From assembly GCA_932521025.1 (NCBI GenBank), contig OW051472.1, positions 1,054,001 through 1,118,000 on the forward strand: 64,000 nt of DNA, given 5' to 3'. Of the stretch, positions 22,140 to 33,500 are shown one piece after another; the stretch's first letter is position 1; each line of letters begins with the position of its first letter. The translations under genes and the position numbers were made by a program. The stretch comes from Oscheius onirici (Eukaryota > Nematoda > Chromadorea > Rhabditida > Rhabditidae). The notes beneath the pieces are model-generated. The model did no database searches. It was not told the DNA's origin and worked only from the letters and a program-made list of their open reading frames with translations.

Positions 22140-25100
22140 ATGCAGATGCTGTTCATTCTGATCCACAATCTTCTCCAGAGCGCCGTTACGCAGCAGATCA
22201 TTAATCAGGCAGAGAAGCCGAGATCCGTGTCGGCTTTTGACTTTGATACTAAAGGACAGTACTATGGACAGGAAGAGACGACTACCAGGTAAGGGCCCTG
22301 ACCTCTGATCTCACTGAACTCTTCAGAGAACCATCCCGTCTAATTCCTGTTCCCACCTCTGCTTATCCAAGAGTCACACCTACCATTGAAGAGCGGACAG
22401 TTCTCAGTGTACTGGATCCGAAGAATGAGACTGTTGAGGAACAAAAACTAGTTAAAACGACTCCTAGGTGAGATTATAGACCTTTTGAACTCTCATCTAG
22501 TTCCATTTTTGCAGAATTCCTGAACAACCACCCTTTGGACCTGCTGGACAGATGAACATTGATGTAGAGCTACTGGAAAAGGCTCTGGAGATCCGTAAGT
22601 CTACTAACTCTTGACTCTTACAGTCCTTTAAAGGAAAGTCAGCTGACAAGACAGAAGAGGCCCTGTACCGTAGTCTTCTTGACCCCTTCAAGTATGAGAA
22701 GGACGTTCGTCCCACGACACATCATTCCCTCCCGACAAATGTCACTTTCGGCTTTCTTCTCAATCAAATTGTCGAAATGGTGAGTTTTTGTTTTTGATTT
22801 AGTCTCCCTGGGGGAGTCTGGATGGGAACAGTGGTCTGAGAGAGTCAGAAAGACAGTGATTCTTTCAGGACGAACGAAACCAGGTCCTGACGACCAGAAG
22901 CTGGTTGAACATCAACTGGATGGACCAGAGACTAACTTGGAATCATACTGAATGGTCCGGCATCAAGACCATCTACGTTCCTTATCAAAAGCTCTGGAAA
23001 CCGGACATTATACTGGTCAACAAGTAAGAATCTTTCTTCTTTTTCCTTGAAAGACGAAAAACCCTGCCTGCGGGAATTGAATCAGCAATTTAGGCTCCTT
23101 TTGCGCGCATACACCTATTTGCATAAAAGACTGCTTCTCGGGTAGGGAAAAACAAGAGATTTGGTGTTCCCTTGGGGAAGAGGGGAACAGAGAATGCAGA
23201 GCCGTTCCTGAATCTATGGGAAGCGTCGTTATTGGACTGTAAAAAACGTACAGTGCTTTTCTGTTCAGTGGACTCTCAAAGAACTTACTGTGACTCTTAT
23301 CTCAGCCCAATAGACTACTGATCAGATCAGCAGACTTATCTGAAGTATGAATTTCTGGAACTAGTCTCTGGAACTCTGGAAATCTTGACATTTGGGAGTC
23401 ACTGAACTCCTACCAGAACCTTACTGATTCTCGAACTTGAAAAGTTGAATTTCCAAGGGAAATATTGGAATAGTGTCATTTGACTAGTGATTTTATTGTG
23501 TCATGGCTCTCTGCGACAAGTGCTTTTTGACCATGACTACTTTAGCAGACCAGTGCTTCCCCCCCCCTGACTGAGCTATTAGTTCCCAGGCCCTGATCCT
23601 CTCACACAGTTTGTTTGGACCTATACTCTCCGTTCCAGTGCCATTCGCGAATACCATGCCTCCTTGGTCTCTACAGACATCATGGCGTCTTCTGACGGCA
23701 ATGTGACCTGGCTCTTCTCTGCCCTCTTCAAGAGCTCCTGTCCCATCCGGGTACGGTACTATCCCTTTGACGATCAGGTAGTCTTTCTCACTCAGTTTCT
23801 GATTGGACTTTTCTAGCAATGTGACCTAAAATTTGCCTCTTGGTCACACGACGTGGAAGAATTGGATCTTGGCTTGAACACGGACAAGGGAGACCTGTCC
23901 AGTTACATGAACAACAGTGAATTTGACCTGATGGACATGATTGCGATCAGAGAAGTTGTGGCCTTTCCATCGACTAGGCAAGCTGACTGGCCGACCATTG
24001 TGATCAGGATTAATATGAGGCGGAGGCCGTTGTTCTACATTTTTAATCACGTGAGTTAAGGAGAAAAAATAACAGTAAGAGTAACAGAGACAGTAACAAT
24101 AACATTATGGTCCATTTCCAACGAAGAGCGGTACCCAAGTTTGCGCGCCAAGTTGAAATTTCGTGGCTAAATCCGATTTTTTTCTACTTCTTTAATTATT
24201 AGGTTATTTTTGGCATTTTCTTATATTTTTGGCGCTGTAATCGAATTCTACGCCTATAAAAACCTACTTGTCATCAAAAAGCCTTTAAAGAATTGCCTTA
24301 GTGCCGCTCTTCGTTGGAAATGGACTATAACAGTGACAGCAACTCTAATCTTTAGATCATTCCCTGTGTTCTGATCTCCTCCATGGCCGTCTTGGGTTTC
24401 CTGATGCCTCCAGAGACTGGAGAGAAGATCAACATGATCATCACTACGCTCCTTTCAATGGGTGTCTACCTCCAGTCGATCAATGAGTCCATACCACCGA
24501 CTTCCGAAGCTGTACCACTGATAGGTATCTATATACAGTAACCCAAACCTTTTCTTCAGGAATGTACTACGTCGCCTCCCTGTTCATGGTCTGTCTAGCG
24601 ACGTGTGTCAATGTGATTACGCTGAATATGCATCGCAACGGGGCTGCCAATCAGGGCCGGCATGTGCCTCCATGGATGGAAAAATATGTCTTGGGCTACT
24701 TGGCGACGTTGATGAGGATACAGATCAGAGAACCGGATAGTATTGCCCTGTTGAAGACGCATCAGGTAAGTCTGGATATTTCTGCTGGATCTGTTGACTG
24801 TCCACTTTTTAGAGTAAACAGTCGACTATTCGGAGAAGTTCCATCCTTCGAGACCTGAAAAAGATCAAGAACATGGAAAATCAGAAGGGCGACTCGGCCA
24901 AGAATAAGAACAGCGTCTGTGAGTGCATCATAACTCCGCCGGTCGGTTATTTTTAATTACCAATTCATCAAGGGGGCGAAAACATCAACAAGGGTATATT
25001 TAGATGGACCCGCCGGTGGATAACCTCATCTCACCACAGCATAATAATGGGAACTTGAGGATGGGGGACAGCAGCTTCTTGGGCATCAATTTCAGCGAAC

Positions 25101-26004
25101 AGATAATGTCACGAATGACGACGGCGAATCCGGCAATGCTGTCAGAGTTTGAGAACAGATTCCGGAGGATTCTGAAGAGGATATATCGGACTCTTCAACA
25201 GCATGAGATTAGAGAGGAGGTGGGTCTGAAAGAACTGTCTCTCTGACTCAGATACTCTGACTTTGTGACTCTCTATCAGGGTTGGGCGAACACTGAAATT
25301 TACGGCGAAAATGAACAAGAACCGAACATTGCACTTTTTTGAACACGAACTGTTCGCCGTCCCAATGTTCGTTCGCGAACATACATGCGAACACGAACAC
25401 AGCTCAAACATTTCACGAATTTTCTCCCAAATTACAGTTTTTTTTTGTAAAAATCATTCGTTTGATGATTAATGTCACGAAAAAAAACATTTGTAAAAAA
25501 ACTGGAAATTATTAGGGAATCCAAGGGGGCTAAGAACAATTTTGATGCTTTTGACAGAGACAGTCTACGGGTATTGCCATTAGTATTGGATAAAATGTTC
25601 GTGTTCGTGCCCTCTTCAACTCTGTTCGAGACAGCGAACACTTTTAATTTTTTGTTCGTCAAGCAAACACGAACACGAACATTCGACAGTTCAGTTCCGT
25701 GTTCGCCCTCGAACACGAACTGTTCGCGTTCGTGTTCGGTCAAAACGAACAACGAACACGAACGTTAGCACAACCCTGCTCTCATCTCTGTCCCTCTGTT
25801 TTCTCTGACTCTATCAACTCATTCCCATTCCAGATCCTGGACGAACGAGCCCGAATCCAATGGCAATGGCAACAGCTAGCGTCAGTAGTCGACCGTCTCC
25901 TCCTCGTCATGTTCTCCCTAGCTACTCTCTTCACCATCTCCTTCTTCCTGGTCCTTCCCGTCGGCTTCTCAACCGACAGTTCCGTCTTATTCTCCTCATT
26001 CTGA
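22140..26004 (+). CDS. Cys-loop ligand-gated channel subunit, nicotinic-receptor-like, non-alpha
   Basis: Twelve exons: join(22140..22288, 22327..22467, 22515..22594, 22634..22779, 22869..23023, 23639..23777, 23817..24050, 24356..24524, 24560..24765, 24813..24914, 25004..25219, 25834..26004). The ligand-binding domain has WMDQRLTW, IYVPYQKLWKPDIILVNN and the Cys-loop C-x13-C (CPIRVRYYPFDDQQC). TM1 follows RRRPLFYIF. TM2 has GEKINMIITTLLSMGVYLQ and is followed by the IPPTSE linker, then TM3, a long cytoplasmic loop and TM4 (LLLVMFSLATLFTISFFLVL). Loop C has no vicinal Cys pair, so by nicotinic convention it is a non-alpha subunit. The first about 130 residues are an unusual extension before the ligand-binding domain. 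Introns hold a TA-flanked MITE and a GTTCG-rich hAT-like element. Confidence 0.85.
24108..24327. mobile_element. Tc1/mariner-like MITE in receptor intron 7
   Basis: 220 bp with inverted ends TGGTCCATTTCCAACGAAGA / complement, flanked by TA on both sides (24106-24107 and 24328-24329), consistent with a TA target duplication. Confidence 0.75.
25277..25778. mobile_element. GTTCG-rich TIR element in receptor intron 11
   Basis: Ends CAGGGTTGGGCGAACAC and (complement) CAGGGTTGTGCTAACG. The interior is packed with GAACACGAAC / GTTCGTGTTC repeats in both orientations. The CAGGGTTG termini suggest a hAT relative; flanking 8-mers match only partly (CTCTCTAT versus CTCTCATC). Confidence 0.65.
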
Positions 26005-26732
26005 CGTGCCTTATCGGATAATGAAGTTCAGTTCTGTGACTTGTCCTCGTGATTGAGTTGCCGTAAAACCTTTCAATGAGTAAGACGGGAAGTTGTTTGC
26101 TTCCCGACGATTATCAATAACTCTGGTCATTTAGGTGCAGAAATAGGAAACGAAGGCAATCAGTGTTCAAAAGAACTATGCTTGCTCCGTGCAGAATTCC
26201 AAGCACAGCTTTTTCCTTTTGTCTAGTCATCGGAAAGTTAGTCTTGTAGCCTACAAATTGTAGATAATGGCGCTAAATTTTATTAGACAAAATGTCTCAC
26301 CATTTCTAGTGAATGCTTCCAGTCTGTTTTTCTCTTTATCTCTTTGTCTATGTGAAGATCCGAACTTTTCGGACTCCATAGTCTAGATCTCTTATTCCCA
26401 GAAGAAGTTCAATTAAATCTCAGTCTCTAATGAGTTCCCACCCAGTCTCACTAAATCTCAATAGGGCCTATGAATTATAATCATGGGCTCAGAGATCCCG
26501 CACTTTTCGGATCAGTCTTTCTTTTTTCTTGAGATTGAGACCGATAGACTGAAAGTCAGAGAGTCCGATCCTAGCTGCACATATTCTGCAAACCAAACAG
26601 GTGAAAAGTTCCGAGTACGCCCTTTGTTCCCCTCTCCCATAAACGGTCAAGAGACTAATATGATTTTCCTGTTGTTTCCCGATAACTATTTGCAGCACAC
26701 ATTTGTCTCTGTTCATGCAGAACTTTTCAGAA
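26005..26732. other. Intergenic region between receptor and GPCR genes
   Basis: No supported coding exon. The segment before the GPCR ATG includes a good acceptor (ttcatgcag at about 26720), 13 bp upstream of the ATG. Confidence 0.5.
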
Positions 26733-27827
26733 ATGGATCCCAGTTCTGTACGAGAACCTACAAACCTAACACTGTTAGCCACCCTCCCCGAACTCGTTGT
26801 CAATCATACTTTGAACTGCTGCTTCGGTATAGTCTTTGGATTTTTCAACATTCCTCTGCTCATAACTCTTACGAGTTGCAAGGCATTTCGACAACGCTAC
26901 TTTGTCCTAATATTTCTCTGTTTGGCCGATTCGGCCAACTGTTTGGCCATTTTCTTGATGGGACTGAACCGTCTTCTGATGTACTCTGAGGTTATTGAGA
27001 CTATGAGTCTACCAGTCAGAAACTCTTGGGATTGTGCCATGGAGACGTGGATTTGGTTCAGAGGAATAGGAGATCTGTGGCCTCCAATGGTTCAGGTGAG
27101 TGTCCCTGTCTCTCTCACCTCTTCCTTTCCAGATCCTCATCGGCATCGAACGTTGTCTAGCCGTGTTCTCTCCCTGGTTCTACAGTCACGTCGAGGGAAT
27201 GCTCTTCCGGTAACCATCCTCATCCGTAATTCCAGACCCTTCCAGATGTCTAATGATGGCCTTCTCTGTCTTCTACGTAGCTGTTGTCGTAGCTTATGGT
27301 TTCTTCCTATCCTGGAGCAACCGTGACCTAAAAGTCCCATACTACTGTGGCAGAAAAGCTGCCTTTTCTACCGAATATGGTAGATACATTTATTTTTCGA
27401 ACATCTTCTGCTACACCTTTGGCTGCTTCGTCTGTCTCTGTGCCTATATCAAGTGCCGGAGGCTGAAGGACATCCAAATAGCCAATCAAGACAGGGTACG
27501 GTATACTCTGGCCATCTCAGTCATTTCTACAGTATTGGTTTCGGTTCCCAATGCCATCTCTCTTCTAAAGGCCTGGATTCCAGTAAGTTGAAGAGAATTT
27601 CCTGAAAAAAGTGTCTTCAGATCGCCGATGCCATCGCCAAGCCGAGCGTTTATGCTTCCAGTATAAATTCCGGACTGAATTTCTTCGTCTATCTGGCTCT
27701 AAATCAAGAGTTTCGCGACAGATTCTGTGAGGTTTTTGGCATCCAGAGACGACAGTCTAATTCAGTGGCTATCATGGAGAACACCTTCACCAGAACTGTA
27801 TCCAGGGCTGTATCTCACCATTCATAA
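26733..27827 (+). CDS. Rhodopsin-type GPCR, Srsx-like chemoreceptor
   Basis: Model join(26733..27095, 27133..27209, 27246..27582, 27621..27827), 984 nt, 327 aa, four in-phase exons. Seven hydrophobic segments; N-glycosylation site NLT near the N-terminus; TM2 with LIFLCLADSANCL; TM3 end IGIERCLAVFSPW in place of DRY (E-R-C); TM7 SINSGLNFFVYLALNQEFRD (NxxxY variant, then N-EFR). The IGIER-LAV-SPW motif and the short C-tail fit nematode Srsx-family chemosensory receptors, though a peptide-receptor relationship is possible. It probably signals through G proteins at sensory cilia, by family analogy only. Confidence 0.8.
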
Positions 27828-27937
27828 AGATTTGACGAAGTTTTTCTAGCTCTCCGTCTCACAGACTCTATGACTCTCAGTCTCTGTCCCTTGACTCTGA
27901 TCCCCACTGTCTACCACTTCAATTTTATTCTGGAAGT

Positions 27938-28193
27938 CTACTGACAGTCGCCATTGATGCAATGCTGACCCTTCGGGCAGTTACCATCGTGCAGACAAGA
28001 AATGCGGCCGGGAGGAAATCTGGCGAATTCTTCGGCAATATCCACGGCGAGAGCAGTACTCTCCACGACGACATTCATAGTCTCTATCGCATGGCCTTTT
28101 CTCAGATGCAGCAGTAAAAGCAAAGAGGGCAAGGATCTACAGAGATTTGATGAGAGACGAAGAAGGGGGTCTTACCAAGAGAAGGAAGCGCAT
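27938..28193 (-). pseudogene. Cysteine-rich secreted peptide, copy 3 (frameshifted)
   Basis: Start MRFLLL, 39-bp intron (gtaaga...ctgtag), then ILALFAFTAASEK and cysteine framework PCDRDYECRRGEYCSRRGYC. The second half (ISCLHDGNCPKGQHCINGDC) is in another frame, so a one-base shift lies near 28000-28015. A TATATAAAAG-like TATA box is at about 28227-28236. The upstream block matches that of copy 2 but is split by the element at 28309-28716. A sequencing error could mimic the shift. Confidence 0.65.
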
Positions 28194-28308
28194 ATTGGGC
28201 GAATGAGAACTATTGGAAACGGGACTCTTTTATATATTAAAGTCTGGGAAGTCTCGGTCGTTAGAACAGTCTGACTGAGTCGTCTGAGAGTCTTGCGATC
28301 AAGGAAAC

Positions 28309-28716
28309 GGGGCGGTATCTTTACCCCCTCCCCTAAACTTGGGTTTTTGGGGGTCCGCGGGGGAAATCCAAATTTTCCGGCTCTCGTTTGCATTTTCCAG
28401 CTTTGTCCAAGTAAACAAAGTTGTAGCCCTGATCAAGCGCTACAAGTATGCAGAACATTGCGAAGCTTGAAAATGCTGTAATCGCTATGAAAAACTCATT
28501 CTAAGCCAAAACTTGACAACCAAGACAAAGTTCATTCATGAAAACAGCATTTTTACGCTTCACAATGTTCTGCAAAGTTGTAGAGCTTGCTCAGGGCTAC
28601 AACTTTGACTGAAAAATGACAAAGCTGGAAAGTGCAAACGAGAGCCGGAAAATATAAATTGCCCCCGCCGCCCTCAAAAATCCAAGTTTGGGGGGGGGCA
28701 TATGGAAACCTGCCCC
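28309..28716. mobile_element. hAT-like MITE splitting the copy-3 upstream region
   Basis: 408 bp with inverted repeats (GGGGC...; inner CGGCTCTCGTTTGCA and complement) and near-identical 8-bp flanks AAGGAAAC (28301-28308) and AAGGGAAC (28717-28724). The homologous site upstream of copy 2 (about 14015-14025) lacks it, so the insertion is derived. Confidence 0.88.
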
Positions 28717-28724
28717 AAGGGAAC

Positions 28725-29126
28725 AGTTTCTATTGTGAGAGAGTTAGACGAGAGACTGGATCCAGTAGACTACGATTCCTGGAGTCTGAGGACTGAAATT
28801 CTCCTGGAATCAAGTTCAAATTCAATGAGAGGAACAGACTCTGCTCCATAACCAAAAACTGATTATCAAGAGTCAGAACTATAAGGCTTCCAGTAGCTGT
28901 CTACAGTAGCCACTCTCCCGCCTGGGTCACTCTGACTGAGAGTCTTGAAAGCAAGAGAACAACCTCTGTTGGGAAAGTGGACAGTAAAATGAGATTGGAT
29001 CAAGCAGACATTCAGAGTTCTGGAGTCTAGATATACTGTAAGCAGTCTCAGTCTCTCTTTCCTCAAAACCAGAAAGTTTTTTCTACAAAACCTGTATTTG
29101 ATGACCTCTTCCCTTCAGCTCTCTTC
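28725..29126. other. Rest of the duplicated upstream block, then 3' flank of the PLA2-like gene
   Basis: 28725-28930 matches the complement of about 13800-14010. No gene seen. Confidence 0.6.
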
Positions 29127-29585
29127 TCAAATCGGCAGCGAGTCTTCTTCCAGAACTTCGGCCGACTTCTGCTTGTAAACAAAGCGTCCAAACTTTTTGA
29201 CGGCAAAGCAGAAAGTCTCTTGAACTTGGCAGTCGTTCTCCTCGTCCACAATCATGCTCCTCAGCTGGAGACAGAAGGCCTCATCGCAGCTGGCTCTCGT
29301 CTCATTGGCGCGGTCGTAGCAGCCATCATGCTCCGAGCAGGCCAAGTTGACTGTCTTGTAGAGCGAAGGACAGGTGGTCTTGGTCAGCAAATTGGCCAGA
29401 CCTTCGCTGAGGACAATCTTCTTGCTGCCACAATGCCAGTCCGTGCCGTCTCCAGCCAGCCAGCTCTTGAAGCTGCTCCAGCCGGTAGAAAGAGTCTCTG
29501 TCCAGGAGGAAGTCTCTTCGCGATTGTCCACCTCGAGGGCTGTGTTCTGGTGGAGAAGGAGCAGCGCCAGAAGAAGGGACTTCAT
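29127..29585 (-). CDS. Secreted phospholipase A2-like protein
   Basis: Single exon, 152 aa. Signal peptide MKSLLLALLLLHQNTALE; mature part with DWHCGSKK; catalytic-type ACSEHDGCYDRAN (His-Asp pair, one Cys of the usual CC replaced by Ala); CDEAFCLQL; further cysteines in DCQVQETFC. The layout resembles the nematode PLA2-like secreted family rather than classical group I/II enzymes. The Ca-binding loop is not canonical, so enzymatic activity is uncertain. Confidence 0.8.
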   Translation of the reverse strand: MKSLLLALLLLHQNTALEVDNREETSSWTETLSTGWSSFKSWLAGDGTDWHCGSKKIVLSEGLANLLTKTTCPSLYKTVNLACSEHDGCYDRANETRASCDEAFCLQLRSMIVDEENDCQVQETFCFAVKKFGRFVYKQKSAEVLEEDSLPI

Positions 29586-30570
29586 CTGAGTAGGAGACTT
29601 TTTTAGGGAGAGGAAATTACTAACCTTGTTGGAGAGTCGAGGCCTTTGACTAAAATCTATTTATTGTTGTTTTTTATGTTTTTGAAAAACTTGCAAAATG
29701 TTCAATTAGGAAAGCAATGTAAAAGTTTTCGACTTTTTTGTCAAAAGAGTTAATTTTGTTTTCTTGGACGGATGAATGTTTTCTGGTTTTCTTGGAACAA
29801 TGTTGGCAATGCCCTTCCAGAGCTAATGTAAAAATTCCCTGCTTCGCTCTGTCCGGACCCCTAGTCGTGGTTTCCCTTTCATTCCTCCTTTGTTTCTCTC
29901 CTCCAGTCACTCTCCCTGACCCTTCAAAGAAAATACCGAAATTGTATTGGAATACGCTCTCTTCCAAGCCTAATTTCAAAATGTAGGACCTGAACGGATC
30001 GCTAGGCCCATTTCTAGCTATAGTGGGTCTCAGTGTCCCTTTCCCTCTTCCCTTTGTCACTCTGTTCCAGACATACAGTCACAGTATGAAACTACCAAAG
30101 TTGTTAGAACACTTGGCGCACGTGTTTTTCCTGTCGCGACTTGTTAAAACTAATTTGCGCACAAAGTTACCCTCCTTATCCTCAATTAGAGCTTCAGACA
30201 CACAGAGACGGGAGAGCATTTTTAAGTGGATGTACAGAGACAGTCAGTTTCTTCCCCCAAGTTCCTATCAGTATAATACCTCTCCTCGCCGGGCTAACAG
30301 GTGTTGTTCAAACTAAAAGAATGTTATCAGTTCAGCCTGAGCTTTCTGCAAAGGGGAAATCAAGGAAACAAGAAAGGAGAGACTGAGATTTATTGGAGAC
30401 TCACGAAACTGTTCTGTTGAAGAAATTTTCTCCCTTACAATTCTTTCAAGACAACCCTAAGGCTCAATCTTGCAAAACCTGATCGAATTTCTAACCGATT
30501 ATAGGCCTCGTTTGTCTACCCTCTTATCGGCAAGGTGATTTCACTTTCCACCTTCTTTCTCTCCAGTCAG
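29586..30570. other. Intergenic region upstream of the G-domain cluster, with a dispersed repeat
   Basis: No convincing exon. About 29790-30250 shares a series of short matches (GGCAATGCCCTTCCAG, CACAGAGACGGGAGAGCA-like) with about 61515-61795, suggesting an old dispersed repeat at both edges of the G-domain cluster. Confidence 0.4.
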
Positions 30571-33500
30571 ATGCCTTCAACAACAGAAAATGACCCTCTC
30601 AATATTCTTCTGATTGGAGAGACTGGCTCAGGAAAGACTACTCTAGTTAACAGCTTCGCCAACTATTCACGGTATTCTACTCTGGATGAGGCCATAGACA
30701 ATGGGTCAGTGGTTCTGGCTGATGTTGGCTTCACGTACTCAGGAGCTGTAAGTTGGCTTGTTCTGTTCTGTAAATTTTTTTTTCAAGGGCGGGAGGAGAG
30801 AGTTCTTCAAAGGATCCAACAGCGGAACAGAGCTTGTTGACGATTATGGAATGACTCACAGTCAGGTGAGTGAGTCTCTGTATCTTTCTCCCTCTGTTTC
30901 TCACAATCAGTTTCTCTAGACATGGCTCCGGGCCGGGCCCGGCCCGTCAGCCATGTCTAAGTCTCTCAGTGAGTAAAAAACCGAAAACTGAGAGTAAAAA
31001 ACCGAAAAATTTCGACTAGACTCGGAATCAACTCGGATTCGAATCCGAATCGGACTCGACTCGACGCGACTCGAGTATACTCATTGTCAGTATCTCTGCC
31101 CTCAGTCTCTCTGTCTCTTTGTGTCCCTGACTCTTATCTAGTAGCAGAACTTTCAGGCCTCTACGACGTATACTATCGGTCCTGATGACTCAGACAGCCT
31201 CTTATTTTATGACACTCCAGGCTTCGGATCACAATCGACTGAACAAGTAAACAGAGTCACAAAGTAAGTCAGTTAAGCACTTCTAGTCAGCTCTGTTCAG
31301 ACCTGTTCATGCTATCTGCGTCGTTCTGAGGTCAGGCGAAACAAGGCTACATCCAGAGCTCCGTACTTTCCTAACAAAAGAAGCAAATTGTTCAAGAAAC
31401 TTCATCTACGTCTTCACCAACACTCGTGGTGATCACTGTCAGGCACCTGCTTCCCTTTTTCACACTCTGAAAGATTTTCTTCGGAACTTGGAAGGGCCAG
31501 AAGAAATAACTCTTCCAAACAAGTGAGTACGTCTTTTGCCTAGACCAATTCTTAGCATAGGGAGAATGTATTCTGCTTCGAAAATGACTGTTTTCGTCAC
31601 CTTTGCTGTTCATCTGGTAACTCTGTGAATAATGGCCTTCTACCAAAGGCCATAGCGAAAGAATGGAACTGGAATGTCAAGGAGTTCAGGAGGTTTGTTA
31701 GGATGACAGAAGACAGAAAAAAATTCAATACCAGCAAACCTCAAATTTTCAGACTGATTAGCCATGTCAAGACTTTTACGCCTATATCTTGTGTCGAACA
31801 GGACGTCTCTTCAAGAACCGAAGAAGAAAATGAAATAAAAAGTTTAATTGATGAAGTGGAAGCCTTTGATACTAGCAGGTAATCTTTTCGTCTCTCTGTC
31901 TCTCAGTCTCTCTGGTTCTCTGTTTCTATAAAAATTTTCTTTTCAGTTTTCTTGCCCAAAACCTAAAGCTGTCACCACCCAGGAAAGACCAGTTGCCTGA
32001 GCCTCTTGCTCTTATCACTCCATTCTGGTTCTTCCATGACGCTACTGAAGATGAGATGAAAGCTGTCCACGAAACTATCCTTTCGAAGCAAACTCCTGCC
32101 TTGAAGCGTTCAGCTATCCAAAGTACTCTTAAAAGAAGAAGCTGGCAGATGTTTGAAAATTACGTCCAGGCGATCAGAGAGCAAATTCGACGAGTAATCA
32201 CTGTTGTTTACCGTCCTTCATATTTCGGGGCTCCGTTTTCCAAGAAAGATATCGAACTGGCCGTCTATCGAAGACTGAAGGAGTAACCATTTCCATTTTC
32301 TTACCAAATGATTTCTTCAGAGAGCTATCGGACTTCGAACAAAAGACCCAGACTACTTCTGGGAAAACGAAGCAAGCAAGTACTGAACCTTCGCAAGGTC
32401 AGTCACAGCCTGAACTAGAGTGAGTTTTAAATTTTGATGGGTACTGTAACCCCTTCTTCCGGTCTCCCAAAATAGATAAGGTGCTGTTGAATCTTGACTG
32501 AGTATCGAATTTTACACGGGTCTCGCATGGAAGAAGAACGGTTATGGTATCGCTTCTTCTTTTTGAACAAATCTAACTCTCTAGCTGTGTTTATCGGACT
32601 CAGTGTCGCAATTTACACCTAGAATGGCTGTAAATCAGAAGATAACGGGAATTTAACTGAACGGCTCGTATGGAATAAATATTGGCCAACGTCTCTGTTT
32701 CTTCTATTTCCAAGCCTATAATATATCCTGGGTGTTCTTTTACACGCTGAGTTCGATAAACACAGCTAGAGAGTGAAAAAATGAGTGGAAAATGATAAGT
32801 AACGCGAAAAATGGCTATTTGGAACGTCCCCCGCCAAAAAAATTTGAACGAAGGGGGCCGCCTGCCGGACTATCAGGTGTGTGCATAATTTTTAGGAAAA
32901 ATGTTGTATTTTTTGAATAACTTTTTGTAGGATGCACGAAAATAGCTTTTTCAAAAAAGAAAAATTGGTGTGAACAAGCTCTATCCGATGGTGTATATAT
33001 CGGTTAGGTTTAGAATTAGAATATTTGAGTTTTAGCTGAAGCAAATTTTTTTTTCTTTGAAGTAGAGCTGTTTAGCGCACATCCCGGCCATTTTTCACAG
33101 AACGTCCAATTACAAATTTGAAGGTCTTGATGAAAAACATTGATAGCCGCGACCCGATTACCCAGAAATTTTTTCTCGCTGAGATATAGAGGGTCCAAAT
33201 TGCGAAAGTGACCAACTTCAGGCAGTTGCACAGCTTTAACGGGTTCGAATTGGACAAATAGGCCGATGCACCTTGAAAGAGCTCAATCTGGGCTACAAAA
33301 TCCTGTATGGAATTTTCTAAAAGTGGTTTTTAGGCGTTCTAAGTCTGTTTTAGGCTTTTCTGAGACTTATCATATTGTTTTCGATCGATTGGACCACTTT
33401 TTGGAAACCACTTTTGGAAAATTTACCATGATATCGAGCTTGCTCACACCTTATAGAGGTTGCTCACACCAATTTTTTCTTTTTTGAAAAAGCTATTTTC

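Noticed and set aside
30571-32423. Gene A ending at GAG TGA (32421-32423)
   Set aside because: A donor 24 bp earlier (caag|gtcagt) joins in phase to 33591, and the paralogous gene F has the same continuation; the short form remains possible as an alternative.
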